This document shows, one piece after another, positions 26,433 through 34,248 of a stretch of 34,248 nucleotides of DNA. Within the stretch, counting starts at the first letter, position 1; the number at the start of each line of letters is the position of its first letter. This stretch comes from Chloroflexota bacterium. GTDB taxonomy: Bacteria; Chloroflexota; Dormibacteria; CF-121. The stretch spans positions 1-34,248 of the forward strand of contig VBEN01000119.1 of the NCBI GenBank assembly GCA_005881175.1, written 5' to 3'. The notes beneath the pieces were generated by a model that saw only the letters and a list, made by a program, of their open reading frames with translations, made no database searches and had not been told where the DNA came from. The position numbers were made by a program, and so were the translations under genes.

Positions 26433-27563
26433 ATGCGCGCGGTGCCCGCCCCTAAGCGCCTCCTCTTTCTTTTCTCCGATACCGGTGCCGGGCACCGCGC
26501 CGCGGCGGATGCGGTCGCCGCGGCGTTGGCGCTGCGCTATCCAAACCGGTTCAGGGTCGACTGCTTCGACCCGATGGCGGACCAGCGGGTCGTCGCCGGC
26601 CGGCTGACTGCGCTGTACGGACCGATCACCCGGAATGTGCCGATGCTCTGGGCGCTCGCCTACAACCTCACCAACGTGCAGCCGACGGTCCGCCTCTTCC
26701 AACACGCCATCGGCCGCGGGCTTCGGCGCAAATTGCGCCAGGCACTCGAGCCTCGCCCGGCGCTCGTTGCCAGCTTCCATCCGCTTCTCAACCACGTCGC
26801 CGTCGACGTCATGCCCGCTGCCGTGCCGCGGGTGACCGTGATCACGGATTGGATCGACTTTCACCAGGCCTGGACCGACCTCAAAGCGGACTGCATCATC
26901 TGTCCCTCCCAGGCGGCGTACGATCTTTGCCGGCGGCGCGGCGTACCGGCTGATCGGCTGGTCCGGGCAGGGCTGCCGATCCATCCCCGCTTTTCGGAGG
27001 CCATCCATCGCTTTACGGACAAGACGTCCACGCGGCTGCGGCTTCGGCTGCGTCCCCACGCCCCGACGGTTCTTTTGACCGGCGGCGGAGACGGGACCGA
27101 GCCCTTGCGAAAGTACGCCGCAGCGCTGGCCCGCTCCCCGCTCGATGTCCAGGTGCTGGCTGTCTGCGGACGCAACACGGCGCTCGCCCAGCGAATTCGG
27201 GAGGACAACCACGCCGGCGTGCACGTCTTCGGGTTCGTGGACAACATGCCCGAGCTTTTGCTCGCCGCCGACCTGCTGGGAACCCGTGCCGGTCCGGGCA
27301 TGATCGCCGAAGGGCTGGCCTGCGGCTGCCCGCTGCTGTTGACCGGCTATCTTCCTGGTCAGGAGGCGGGCAACGTTGCAGAGATCACCCGGCGGAACCT
27401 GGGCCGCTATGTCCCCCGGCCGGGTGACCTGGTCGATGCGGTAACGGCCTGGTTCGCCAAGCCCGAGTCGGAGAGAATGAGCGACGTCCGGCGGGCTCGG
27501 GCGGCGGCGGATCCGGACGCGGCGTTTCAGATTGCCGACGTCCTCAGCCGAATGGCTAACTGA
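26433..27563 (+). CDS. GT28-type MGDG synthase / diacylglycerol glucosyltransferase-like protein
   Basis: LLFLFSDTGAGHRAAADAVAAAL, SFHPLLNHVAVDVM, VTVITDWIDFHQAW, LLTGGGDGTEPL, GPGMIAEGLACGCPLLLTGYLPGQEAGNV. Start could be GTG 26442. Confidence 0.85.
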   Translation: MRAVPAPKRLLFLFSDTGAGHRAAADAVAAALALRYPNRFRVDCFDPMADQRVVAGRLTALYGPITRNVPMLWALAYNLTNVQPTVRLFQHAIGRGLRRKLRQALEPRPALVASFHPLLNHVAVDVMPAAVPRVTVITDWIDFHQAWTDLKADCIICPSQAAYDLCRRRGVPADRLVRAGLPIHPRFSEAIHRFTDKTSTRLRLRLRPHAPTVLLTGGGDGTEPLRKYAAALARSPLDVQVLAVCGRNTALAQRIREDNHAGVHVFGFVDNMPELLLAADLLGTRAGPGMIAEGLACGCPLLLTGYLPGQEAGNVAEITRRNLGRYVPRPGDLVDAVTAWFAKPESERMSDVRRARAAADPDAAFQIADVLSRMAN

Positions 27564-27573
27564 GTTCTCGCGG

Positions 27574-30240
27574 CTATACGGCGGCGCTTGGACAGAGCAG
27601 CCTGAAGTCGCAGGCTGAACATTTCATCCGGTCGGGCTTGGCGGGAAATAGCTCGGCGCGAATCCCATCGGCCACCCGCACGATGGTCTGCCGGTCCTCC
27701 TCGAGTCGCTCCGATGGTTTGTCGACCGTGACCCGCTCGCTGGTCTCGAGGTAGTAGTAGGAGAGCTTCAGCGGGTCGAAGCGGAAAACCTCGCGGGCCG
27801 CCAGGGCGTAAACCCCCAATTGCAGGTCCCGCTGCAGGTCGGTGGCCCGCTTGGCCGAACCGGTCTTGTAATCGATGACCTCGTACATCCCGTCGGCGTG
27901 GCGGTCCACTCGATCGATTCGCCCGCTGAGCCGCAGCCCATCGACGCGCAGGCTGAAGGGTTGCTCCAGCAGGAGGGGCTTGCTCAGGTCACCCGCATCG
28001 AAGGCCCGGCGCAAGTAGCCCCGACCGAGGTCCTGTAGTGAGGGTGCCTGCTCCGGTGCACAGAATCGCTCGCGTGCCCAGGCCGCCACATAGGCAGCGT
28101 TCACCATCTCCCAGGTCAGCGGTCGGTCGCGTTCGATGCTGCCGAGCGAATCCTTGAGCGCCTCGTGGAGGATGCGACCGAACTGCATCTGCGGGCGCGG
28201 TCGGGTGGGCAATCGGAAGACGAAGCGGTATTGATACATCTGCGGACAGCGAAGGTAGGTGTCGACCTGCGTGTAGGAGAGCGCGGCGATCGGCGGTGCG
28301 TCGTTGAGGGGGAGCTCGACCTGGCGCGCACCCGCCAGGGTGCAGACGACCTCTTCGCGGGCTCGGGTCAGCGCCACGTAGGCGAGGCGGCGTTCCTCCG
28401 CCAGGTGCAGCTCGGCCGGCGGCAGTTCCTCCTTGAGCAGCTCGTTCGGCAGCATCAGCCCTTCGCCGCGCCGGTTCGAGGGGAATCGCCCCTCCACCAA
28501 GTGCGGGACGATCACGAGCCCGAACTCCAGGCCTTTGGCCTGATGGACGGTCATCAGGTGGACCGCGTTGACGGTTTCATCCAAGGGGGCGATCTCCTCG
28601 TCGGCCTGTGCCGCCTCGGTGGCATTGAGATGCTGGAGGTACGATGCCAGGTGCTGGTCCGCGTGCTCGTCGCAGTAGGCTCCGATCAGTTCCGCCAGCT
28701 TTTGGACGTTGGCGCTGACCTGCAGCGATTCGATCGGTCCGGTGAAGCGGGGCAGGTCCAGGTAGCGGGTCTGCTCCATGACGTCGTAGAAGAGATCGTC
28801 GATGCCAAGCCGCAGTGCCTGGCCCGCGAAGCGCCGCAGGTCCGCGGTCAGCCGGCGAGCGCCATCATCCTGGGCTTCTTCCAGGAGGTCGAAGAACCGC
28901 CGGCCTTCATCCCGCGCCCGGCGCGACCAGCGGCCCGCCTGGATGGGATCGACGGCGTAGCGTGGCAGGCTGAGCAGCCGCATCAGGCAGACCGTATCGT
29001 CGGGGCTGTCCGTCGCCCGAAGGAATGCCAGGCAGTCTTTGATCTCCGGCTGCTGGTAAAAACCGCGACCCCCGCTCACCTGGTAGGCGACGCCGATGCG
29101 CTGCATCGCGCGGGCAAAGTTATGGAGGTGAGCATTGGCGCGCAGCAGAATCGCGATCGCATTCGGCCGGTGCCGCCCCTCGTCGATCGCGGTCTTGACA
29201 TAGGCCGCAACCGCATCCGCCTCCTCGATGACGTTGGTTGCGGTCAGCACACTGACCGGGCGGCCCTCGCCACGAGTGGCCTCCAGCCGTTTCGCCAGCC
29301 GCTCCGGGTCCAGTGCGATGAGCCGGCCAGCGGCCCGCAGGATCGGGCCGCGACTCCGAAAGTTCTGTTCGAGCCGAACCACGGCGGCGTCCGGAAACAC
29401 CGACCGAAAACGGCGCAGGTTGGCAACCGAGGCGCCGCGAAACTTGTAGATGCTCTGGTCATCGTCCCCCACCACGCACACGTTCCTTTCTGGTCCGGCG
29501 ATCAGCTCGAGAAGCCGGCTCTGGCCGAAGTTCGTGTCTTGAAATTCATCGACCATCAGGTGGGCGAATCGCTGGGACTGGCGGGCCGCGACCGATGGCT
29601 GGCTTAAGAGCAGTTGAACCGTGTAGTAGATGGTGTCGTCGAAATCGAGACGCTCCTCCACTAGCAGTCGTTGCTGGTAGTCGCGGTAGGCGAACGCGGC
29701 TTCGCGCTGAGCGGCGACCGTCGGGTCGTCGACGTCAGCCATGCTGCCGGCCCAGGCGACGAACTCGTCAGGTGAGACGAGTTCCTGCTTCAATCGCTCG
29801 ACGAGTTTGAGCAATTCGGCGATGCGCTCGTAGGGACGCTGCGCGTGGAAGAGGTGCGGCGGGCGCTGCGCCAGGAGCACGTCGCGCATCAATTCCCACT
29901 TGCGCACCTCGGAGACGATCCGAAACGACTTCGGAATTCCGCACAACCAGCCTTCCTCCTGAAGGAACCGCTGGGCAAAGGCGTGGTAGGTGAGGATAAA
30001 GCGCTCGCCGGCCGGCAGCTCGTCCTCGAGCTCGACGCGGTCCAGCACCTCGCGGGCCGCCTTTTCGGTAAACGTCAGCAGCAGGATCTGTTCGGCCGCC
30101 ACACCCAGCCCGCGGAGCCGGCGGTACCGCTCGACCAGGACGCGCGTCTTGCCGGTGCCCGCGCCGGCCACGATCAGCAATGGCCCCTGCGTATGCGCCA
30201 CCGCCGTCTTCTGGGCATCGGTCAACGCTGTTGTGATCAT
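27574..30240 (-). CDS. UvrD/Rep superfamily 1A helicase fused to a C-terminal PD-(D/E)XK nuclease (AdnB/RecB-like)
   Basis: 888 aa; LLIVAGAGTGKTRVLVERYRRL, VDEFQDTN, GDDDQSIYKFRGA, TVHQAKGLEFGLV, VALTRAREEV; nuclease FGRILHEAL, GRIDRVD, YEVIDYKTG, and CSACDFRLLC. Confidence 0.93.
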   Translation of the reverse strand: MITTALTDAQKTAVAHTQGPLLIVAGAGTGKTRVLVERYRRLRGLGVAAEQILLLTFTEKAAREVLDRVELEDELPAGERFILTYHAFAQRFLQEEGWLCGIPKSFRIVSEVRKWELMRDVLLAQRPPHLFHAQRPYERIAELLKLVERLKQELVSPDEFVAWAGSMADVDDPTVAAQREAAFAYRDYQQRLLVEERLDFDDTIYYTVQLLLSQPSVAARQSQRFAHLMVDEFQDTNFGQSRLLELIAGPERNVCVVGDDDQSIYKFRGASVANLRRFRSVFPDAAVVRLEQNFRSRGPILRAAGRLIALDPERLAKRLEATRGEGRPVSVLTATNVIEEADAVAAYVKTAIDEGRHRPNAIAILLRANAHLHNFARAMQRIGVAYQVSGGRGFYQQPEIKDCLAFLRATDSPDDTVCLMRLLSLPRYAVDPIQAGRWSRRARDEGRRFFDLLEEAQDDGARRLTADLRRFAGQALRLGIDDLFYDVMEQTRYLDLPRFTGPIESLQVSANVQKLAELIGAYCDEHADQHLASYLQHLNATEAAQADEEIAPLDETVNAVHLMTVHQAKGLEFGLVIVPHLVEGRFPSNRRGEGLMLPNELLKEELPPAELHLAEERRLAYVALTRAREEVVCTLAGARQVELPLNDAPPIAALSYTQVDTYLRCPQMYQYRFVFRLPTRPRPQMQFGRILHEALKDSLGSIERDRPLTWEMVNAAYVAAWARERFCAPEQAPSLQDLGRGYLRRAFDAGDLSKPLLLEQPFSLRVDGLRLSGRIDRVDRHADGMYEVIDYKTGSAKRATDLQRDLQLGVYALAAREVFRFDPLKLSYYYLETSERVTVDKPSERLEEDRQTIVRVADGIRAELFPAKPDRMKCSACDFRLLCPSAAV

Positions 30241-30530
30241 CGTGACGGCCCCGCCTGACGGAAGCGGATGTCGCGCACCACCGGGGCGCCGATCATCTCA
30301 TTGAGCCGATCGATGAGACCACGCCGCTCGAGGTGGAGCTGGTGCGCCAGGGGCGTGCTGCTCGCGGTCACCCACAGCGTGCCGCCGCGAAGCATCAGGG
30401 CGCCCGTCTCCCTGGCGAGGTCCGGCCCGACCAGCTGAGGCCAGAGCCAGAGCGCCTGCGCCTCGCGGGTCCGCCGCGAGATGCCAAGCGATTTCAGCGC
30501 CCGCGGCAATGCCGCCGCAACGCTACGCAT
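30237..30530 (-). CDS. DUF721/DciA-like protein
   Basis: Start reset to ATG 30530 overlapping the recF stop; LWLWPQLVGPDLARETGALMLRGGTLWVTASSTPLAHQLHLERRGLIDRLNEMIG is DUF721-like; position after recF fits. Confidence 0.85.
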   Translation of the reverse strand: MRSVAAALPRALKSLGISRRTREAQALWLWPQLVGPDLARETGALMLRGGTLWVTASSTPLAHQLHLERRGLIDRLNEMIGAPVVRDIRFRQAGPSR

Positions 30531-31653
30531 GGATCGTGCCCTGCTCCACGCGAAACACCGCCGCCCGCTCCAGGATGCTCCGGGGCAGGTCATTGAGGTC
30601 GGCCGCGGTGATCAGCGCCTGCGGCCCAGGCTCCAGGGCCGCGAGCAGCCGTTCGCGACGCGCGGGGTCGAGCTCTGACATCACGTCATCGAGCAGGAGC
30701 ACCGGCTGCTCGCCGGTCACCTCGGCCAGATAGTGCAACTCCGCCAGCTTCAGGCTGAGCACGGCGCTCCGCTGCTGACCCTGGCTGGCGAACAATCGGG
30801 CCTCGTGATCGTCGAGCCACACCTCGACATCATCCCGCTGTGGTCCGACAACTGTCTGTCCGCGCGCGAGCTCTTCGTCACGGGCGTCCCGCATAGCCGC
30901 CTTGAGCTGCTCGATCACAAGCTCCTGCGGCGCCTCGCCGATGCGGGCACCGGCCGGCCGGTAGCGCAGCTCCAGGCGCTCGCGATCATCACTCAGCTCC
31001 CGGTGGAAGGCGGCCGCAATTGGCTGGAGCTCCAGGAGGCGCCGCTGGCGCTCGACCATGATGGCCCCGCCCGACTCTGCCAGGGCGGTCGTCCAGACGT
31101 CGAGCTCGTCGAGCGGCTGGCGCCCGTCTCGGATCGCCCGCAACAGCGCGTTTCGTTGCTCGAGCAGATGGCTGTAGCGATTCAGTTCCTTGGCATGGCC
31201 GGCGTTGAGCTGTGCGAGTAGGGTGTTGAGAAAGCGGCGACGGCCCTCGCCCGAGCCTTTGATGAGCTGAAGATCGTCCGGCCAGAACAGGACGACCCGA
31301 AGCGAACCGAGCATGTTGCTCGATCGGCGGTGGATGCCGTTGACGGTGAATCGGCGCGAGGCACGCGCGCCGGCGGCGGTGGGGCTCAGCATGACGCGAA
31401 CCTCGAGTTCGTCGCGATTGCTTTCCGTCTGGACCCCGCAGGTCACGCGGGCGGCCGACTGGCCGAAACGAACCAGTTCCGCCGCCTGCTGCGTGCGCGG
31501 GGAACGCGTCAGGGCGGTGAGGGCCACCGCCTCGAGTAGATTGGTCTTTCCCTGCGCGTTGCCGCCGAAGAACACGCTGGCGGAGCGCTCCAGCGTCAGG
31601 TCGAGCTCCGCGTAATTTCGAAAATCGAAAAGGGAGACGTTGGAGAGAAACAA
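30523..31653 (-). CDS. recF: DNA replication/repair protein RecF
   Basis: (M)FLSNVSLFDFRNYAELDLTLERSASVFFGGNAQGKTNLLEAVALTALTRSPRT; KGSGEGRRRFLNTLLAQLN; LLLDDVMSELDPARRERLL. Start chosen as TTG 31653; the supplied ORF start lies inside dnaN. Confidence 0.93.
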   Translation of the reverse strand: MFLSNVSLFDFRNYAELDLTLERSASVFFGGNAQGKTNLLEAVALTALTRSPRTQQAAELVRFGQSAARVTCGVQTESNRDELEVRVMLSPTAAGARASRRFTVNGIHRRSSNMLGSLRVVLFWPDDLQLIKGSGEGRRRFLNTLLAQLNAGHAKELNRYSHLLEQRNALLRAIRDGRQPLDELDVWTTALAESGGAIMVERQRRLLELQPIAAAFHRELSDDRERLELRYRPAGARIGEAPQELVIEQLKAAMRDARDEELARGQTVVGPQRDDVEVWLDDHEARLFASQGQQRSAVLSLKLAELHYLAEVTGEQPVLLLDDVMSELDPARRERLLAALEPGPQALITAADLNDLPRSILERAAVFRVEQGTIHA

Positions 31654-31753
31654 CCCGGGTCTGATCCTAAAGAGTTTCGAGCCGCTTGTCGCGTGCCGTG
31701 ATGCATCGGTTGGATATCGCTCGTCCTTGGAGCCGAAGCCTTTTCGGCTTCGA

Positions 31754-32869
31754 CTACATAGCGACTCTGACGGGCATGATGATGTAGAGGTAGTTGTCCT
31801 TGCCAACCGGCTTGATCAAGCCGGGATTCAAGGGGCCGGTGAAACCCAGCTGCACCTCTTCGCTGCCGATGATGGCGAGGACGTCGAGCAGGTACTTGGA
31901 ATTGAAAGCCACCTGTAGGTCCTGGCCCTCGATCTTGGCCTCCACCGCGGCCACATTCTGACCAACTTCGCTGGTGTTGGCCGTGAGCGTCAGTTTGCCG
32001 CCCTCCGTCTTGAACTTGACGACGTTGGCAGCATCCTTAGAGAAGAGCGAGACCATCTTGGTGGTGAAGAGCAGTTCCTGGGTCTTGGCCGTTATGGTCG
32101 TTGTGCTCTGACTTGGGATGACCTGCTGATAGTTGGGATACGTGCCTTCGATCAGCCGGCTCATCAGTTCCACGTCACGCGTTTTAAAGAAGACCTGGTT
32201 TTTCTGTGCGCCGACCGTCACCTCAACGCCCTCATCCGCCGACTTCAAGATCCGGCTGAGCTCGCTCAGGGCCCGTGCCGGAATCACGATCGTTTCGCCG
32301 TCTCCGGGTTCGGCTTGAACCTCTAGCGTTTTGACCGCCAGGCGATGACCATCCGTCGCCGCGAAGGTGGCCTTGCCGCCATTGAGCTGGACATAGACCC
32401 CCGTGAGCACCGGGCGACCTTCGTCGCTGGATGCCGCGATCACGGTCTGCTCGATGGCATCCTTCAACTCGGCCTGGTCGACCTTGACCTTCCGCCCTTC
32501 GACTCCCGCGGGCACCGGCGGGAAATCCGCCGGATCGATGCCCCGAATATTGGCATCGAACCGATTGCTCTTGACCGCCAGTGACTGGGTCTTGCGGTCA
32601 AGCGTCATCGAAAGCGGCTCGTCCGGATGCGCCGTAACGAAGTCCGTCAACAACCGGGCCGGCACTGTGATGCCGCCTTCTTCCTGGACTTCGGCTGGGA
32701 TCACTTGCCGAATGCCGATCTCAAGGTTGGTGGCGGTCAACTGCAATCCACTTTTGGCAGTTTCGAGAAGCACGTTGTTGAGGATGGGTAATGTGGTTCG
32801 AGACGAGACCGCGCGGGAAACGACCTGTAACCCCTGACCGAGGTTTCCGGCGGTGATGGTGACCTTCAT
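31754..32869 (-). CDS. dnaN: DNA polymerase III beta sliding clamp
   Basis: 371 aa; LQVVSRAVSSRTTLPILNNVLLETAKSGLQLTATNLEIGI, FAATDGHRLAVKTLEV, YLLDVLAII...YIIMPVRV; AAGGAG SD upstream. Confidence 0.97.
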   Translation of the reverse strand: MKVTITAGNLGQGLQVVSRAVSSRTTLPILNNVLLETAKSGLQLTATNLEIGIRQVIPAEVQEEGGITVPARLLTDFVTAHPDEPLSMTLDRKTQSLAVKSNRFDANIRGIDPADFPPVPAGVEGRKVKVDQAELKDAIEQTVIAASSDEGRPVLTGVYVQLNGGKATFAATDGHRLAVKTLEVQAEPGDGETIVIPARALSELSRILKSADEGVEVTVGAQKNQVFFKTRDVELMSRLIEGTYPNYQQVIPSQSTTTITAKTQELLFTTKMVSLFSKDAANVVKFKTEGGKLTLTANTSEVGQNVAAVEAKIEGQDLQVAFNSKYLLDVLAIIGSEEVQLGFTGPLNPGLIKPVGKDNYLYIIMPVRVAM

Positions 32870-33083
32870 GATGCTCCTTGTCTACACGCCCCCGTCATGA
32901 AGAAGCTCTATTAGAAAAGAGAGTCGAAGTCGTAGGACAGTGCATAACGAGGAAAACCCTGTTCCGCGCGTTCGAATTGGCCCAATTATAGCTTTCACAA
33001 ACTGTGCACTCGCCAGAGGGATATCCCCAGCCTGAGGGGATTCCAACAACTTCCACGTCCCTTGCGCTCGTGTTCCACAGGTC
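32870..33083. promoter_or_regulatory. dnaA-dnaN intergenic region: dnaN promoter, possible oriC part
   Basis: 214 bp, clearly more AT-rich than surroundings; minus-strand TATAAT (32990-32985), inverted repeat AATTGG-C-CCAATT (32975-32987), only weak DnaA-box-like 9-mers (TTGTCTACA near 32878-32886). Confidence 0.45.
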
Positions 33084-34248
33084 TCAGTGCGAATAGAGGA
33101 GCTCGCGAAGTTTTCGGAGATCTGCCTGAAGACGCTGATCCTCTTTCGACTCGGTCGAGATCTTTTCAAAGGAGTGAAGGACTGTTGTATGGTCCCTTCC
33201 TCCGAAGGCCTGCCCGATGGCGGGCAGCGATGATGCGGTTTCCTCCCGGATCAGATACATCGCCACCTGGCGCGGGAAGACTATGTGCTTATCCCGACGC
33301 TTGCCCTTCATTTCCTCGAGGCTGATGTGATAGAAGTTCGCCACCGTTCGGGAGATGGTTTCCATCGAGAGAGTGCGGGTTTCGGTAGAGGGGATGACGT
33401 CCTGGAGCAGCCTCGCCGCCATGTCGACATTGACGGCGCTGCGGTTCAGCGAGGCATGGGCGATCACCCGGATCAGCGCCCCCTCGAGCTCGCGGATGTT
33501 CTTCTGGATCTTGTGTGCGATGAAGGACAGCACATCCTCTGGGACCAGCCGGGCGTAGGGGCCAACCTTGGACTTCAAGATGGCCACCCGCGTTTCGAAG
33601 TCAGCGGGCTGGATATCAGCGATCAATCCCCACGAGAAACGGGAACGCAGCCGGTCCTCGAGGGTGGGGATCTCCTTGGGAGGCCGGTCGGATGAGATCA
33701 CAATCTGACGGTTGAGCTCGTGCAGGGAGTTAAAGGTATGGAAGAACTCTTCCTGGGTCCGATCCTTGCCGGCGAGGAACTGGATGTCGTCGACCAGCAG
33801 CACGTCGACCGTCCGATAGCGGGTCCGGAAGTCGACCATCCGGCCTTCCTGGATGGACGAGATCATCTCGTTCATGAATTTTTCGCTAGTCACGTAAGCG
33901 ACCCGCCGGCGATGATGCTTCTCCAGCACGGCATGACCGATGGCATGCATCAGGTGCGTCTTGCCGAGACCGACGCCACCGTAGAGGAACAGAGGGTTGT
34001 ACGCTTTCGCCGGCGTTTCTGCCACGGCGCGGCAGGCCGCATGGGCAAAGCGGGAGTTGTTGCCCACCACGAAATGCTGGAACTGAAATTTCGGATTGAG
34101 CTGCGAAGCCTCGGCCAGCACCGGCTCTTCTTCCTCGGGCGGTGGCTCCTCCGCCACGGCGATGGCCGACCGGCGGCTCAGCGACTCCGGCTGGCCGGGG
34201 ACGACTTCAAAGGCCACGCTGACGTCGCCGGAAACGATCGCCGACAGG
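33084..34248 (-). CDS. dnaA: Chromosomal replication initiator DnaA (N-terminus off window)
   Basis: [69 protein letters not shown]-terminal [15 protein letters not shown]. Frame stays open upstream of 34217 ([16 protein letters not shown]). Confidence 0.97.
   Translation of the reverse strand, partial: LSAIVSGDVSVAFEVVPGQPESLSRRSAIAVAEEPPPEEEEPVLAEASQLNPKFQFQHFVVGNNSRFAHAACRAVAETPAKAYNPLFLYGGVGLGKTHLMHAIGHAVLEKHHRRRVAYVTSEKFMNEMISSIQEGRMVDFRTRYRTVDVLLVDDIQFLAGKDRTQEEFFHTFNSLHELNRQIVISSDRPPKEIPTLEDRLRSRFSWGLIADIQPADFETRVAILKSKVGPYARLVPEDVLSFIAHKIQKNIRELEGALIRVIAHASLNRSAVNVDMAARLLQDVIPSTETRTLSMETISRTVANFYHISLEEMKGKRRDKHIVFPRQVAMYLIREETASSLPAIGQAFGGRDHTTVLHSFEKISTESKEDQRLQADLRKLRELLYSH

Noticed and set aside
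26316-27224. N-terminal extension of the 736-aa minus ORF
   Set aside because: Lies antisense to the GT28 gene; GT4 homology begins only at LKPLAIVSLHASP.
28165-29607. 480-aa plus-strand ORF
   Set aside because: Antisense to the strongly supported UvrD-like helicase.
31654-31806. N-terminal extension of the recF ORF
   Set aside because: Upstream part overlaps the dnaN 3' end and is Ser/Arg/Thr-rich; RecF homology starts at FLSNVSLFDFRNY.
1-34248. CRISPR arrays, tRNA/rRNA genes, IS elements, prophage or toxin-antitoxin/defence modules
   Set aside because: No spaced repeat arrays, cloverleaf-like intergenic regions, transposase/integrase motifs or recognised defence genes were seen by eye; intergenic space is too short for most of these. 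A tool-based scan would be needed to exclude small RNAs.

Overview
A 34.2 kb, high-GC, gene-dense bacterial chromosomal segment read entirely by eye. The right end carries a canonical replication-initiation block on the minus strand (dnaA partial, dnaN, recF, a DciA/DUF721 gene), followed by a UvrD-type helicase-nuclease. The rest holds two divergent glycosyltransferases, a TetR/MMPL/MFS efflux block, a Big_5 + beta-propeller lipoprotein, a three-module DUF4388-like protein, two tandem FemAB-family ligases, a histidine kinase/response regulator pair, folP-folK, murE, a pentapeptide-like protein, a methyltransferase, an SH3b protein, rsmG and an FmdB-type zinc ribbon. The left end is an RDD / SpoIIM / DUF58 / MoxR / DUF4350 / DUF4129 / membrane-protein block. 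Gene content suggests a Dormibacterota/Chloroflexota/Actinobacteriota-like lineage (inference only). I saw no CRISPR array, rRNA, tRNA, IS element or phage module. The most interesting signals are: (1) a recurrent TANNNT-N5..8-start arrangement implying widespread leaderless mRNAs; (2) three divergent gene pairs with overlapping opposing -10 elements, the best being fmdB-like/rsmG; (3) two adjacent convergent genes (GT4 and response regulator) that both carry internal, frame-breaking deletions of their functional cores; (4) the conserved but functionally obscure MoxR block; (5) paired FemAB ligases plus a MurE with a variant specificity motif. I found no clearly new defence or mobile system.
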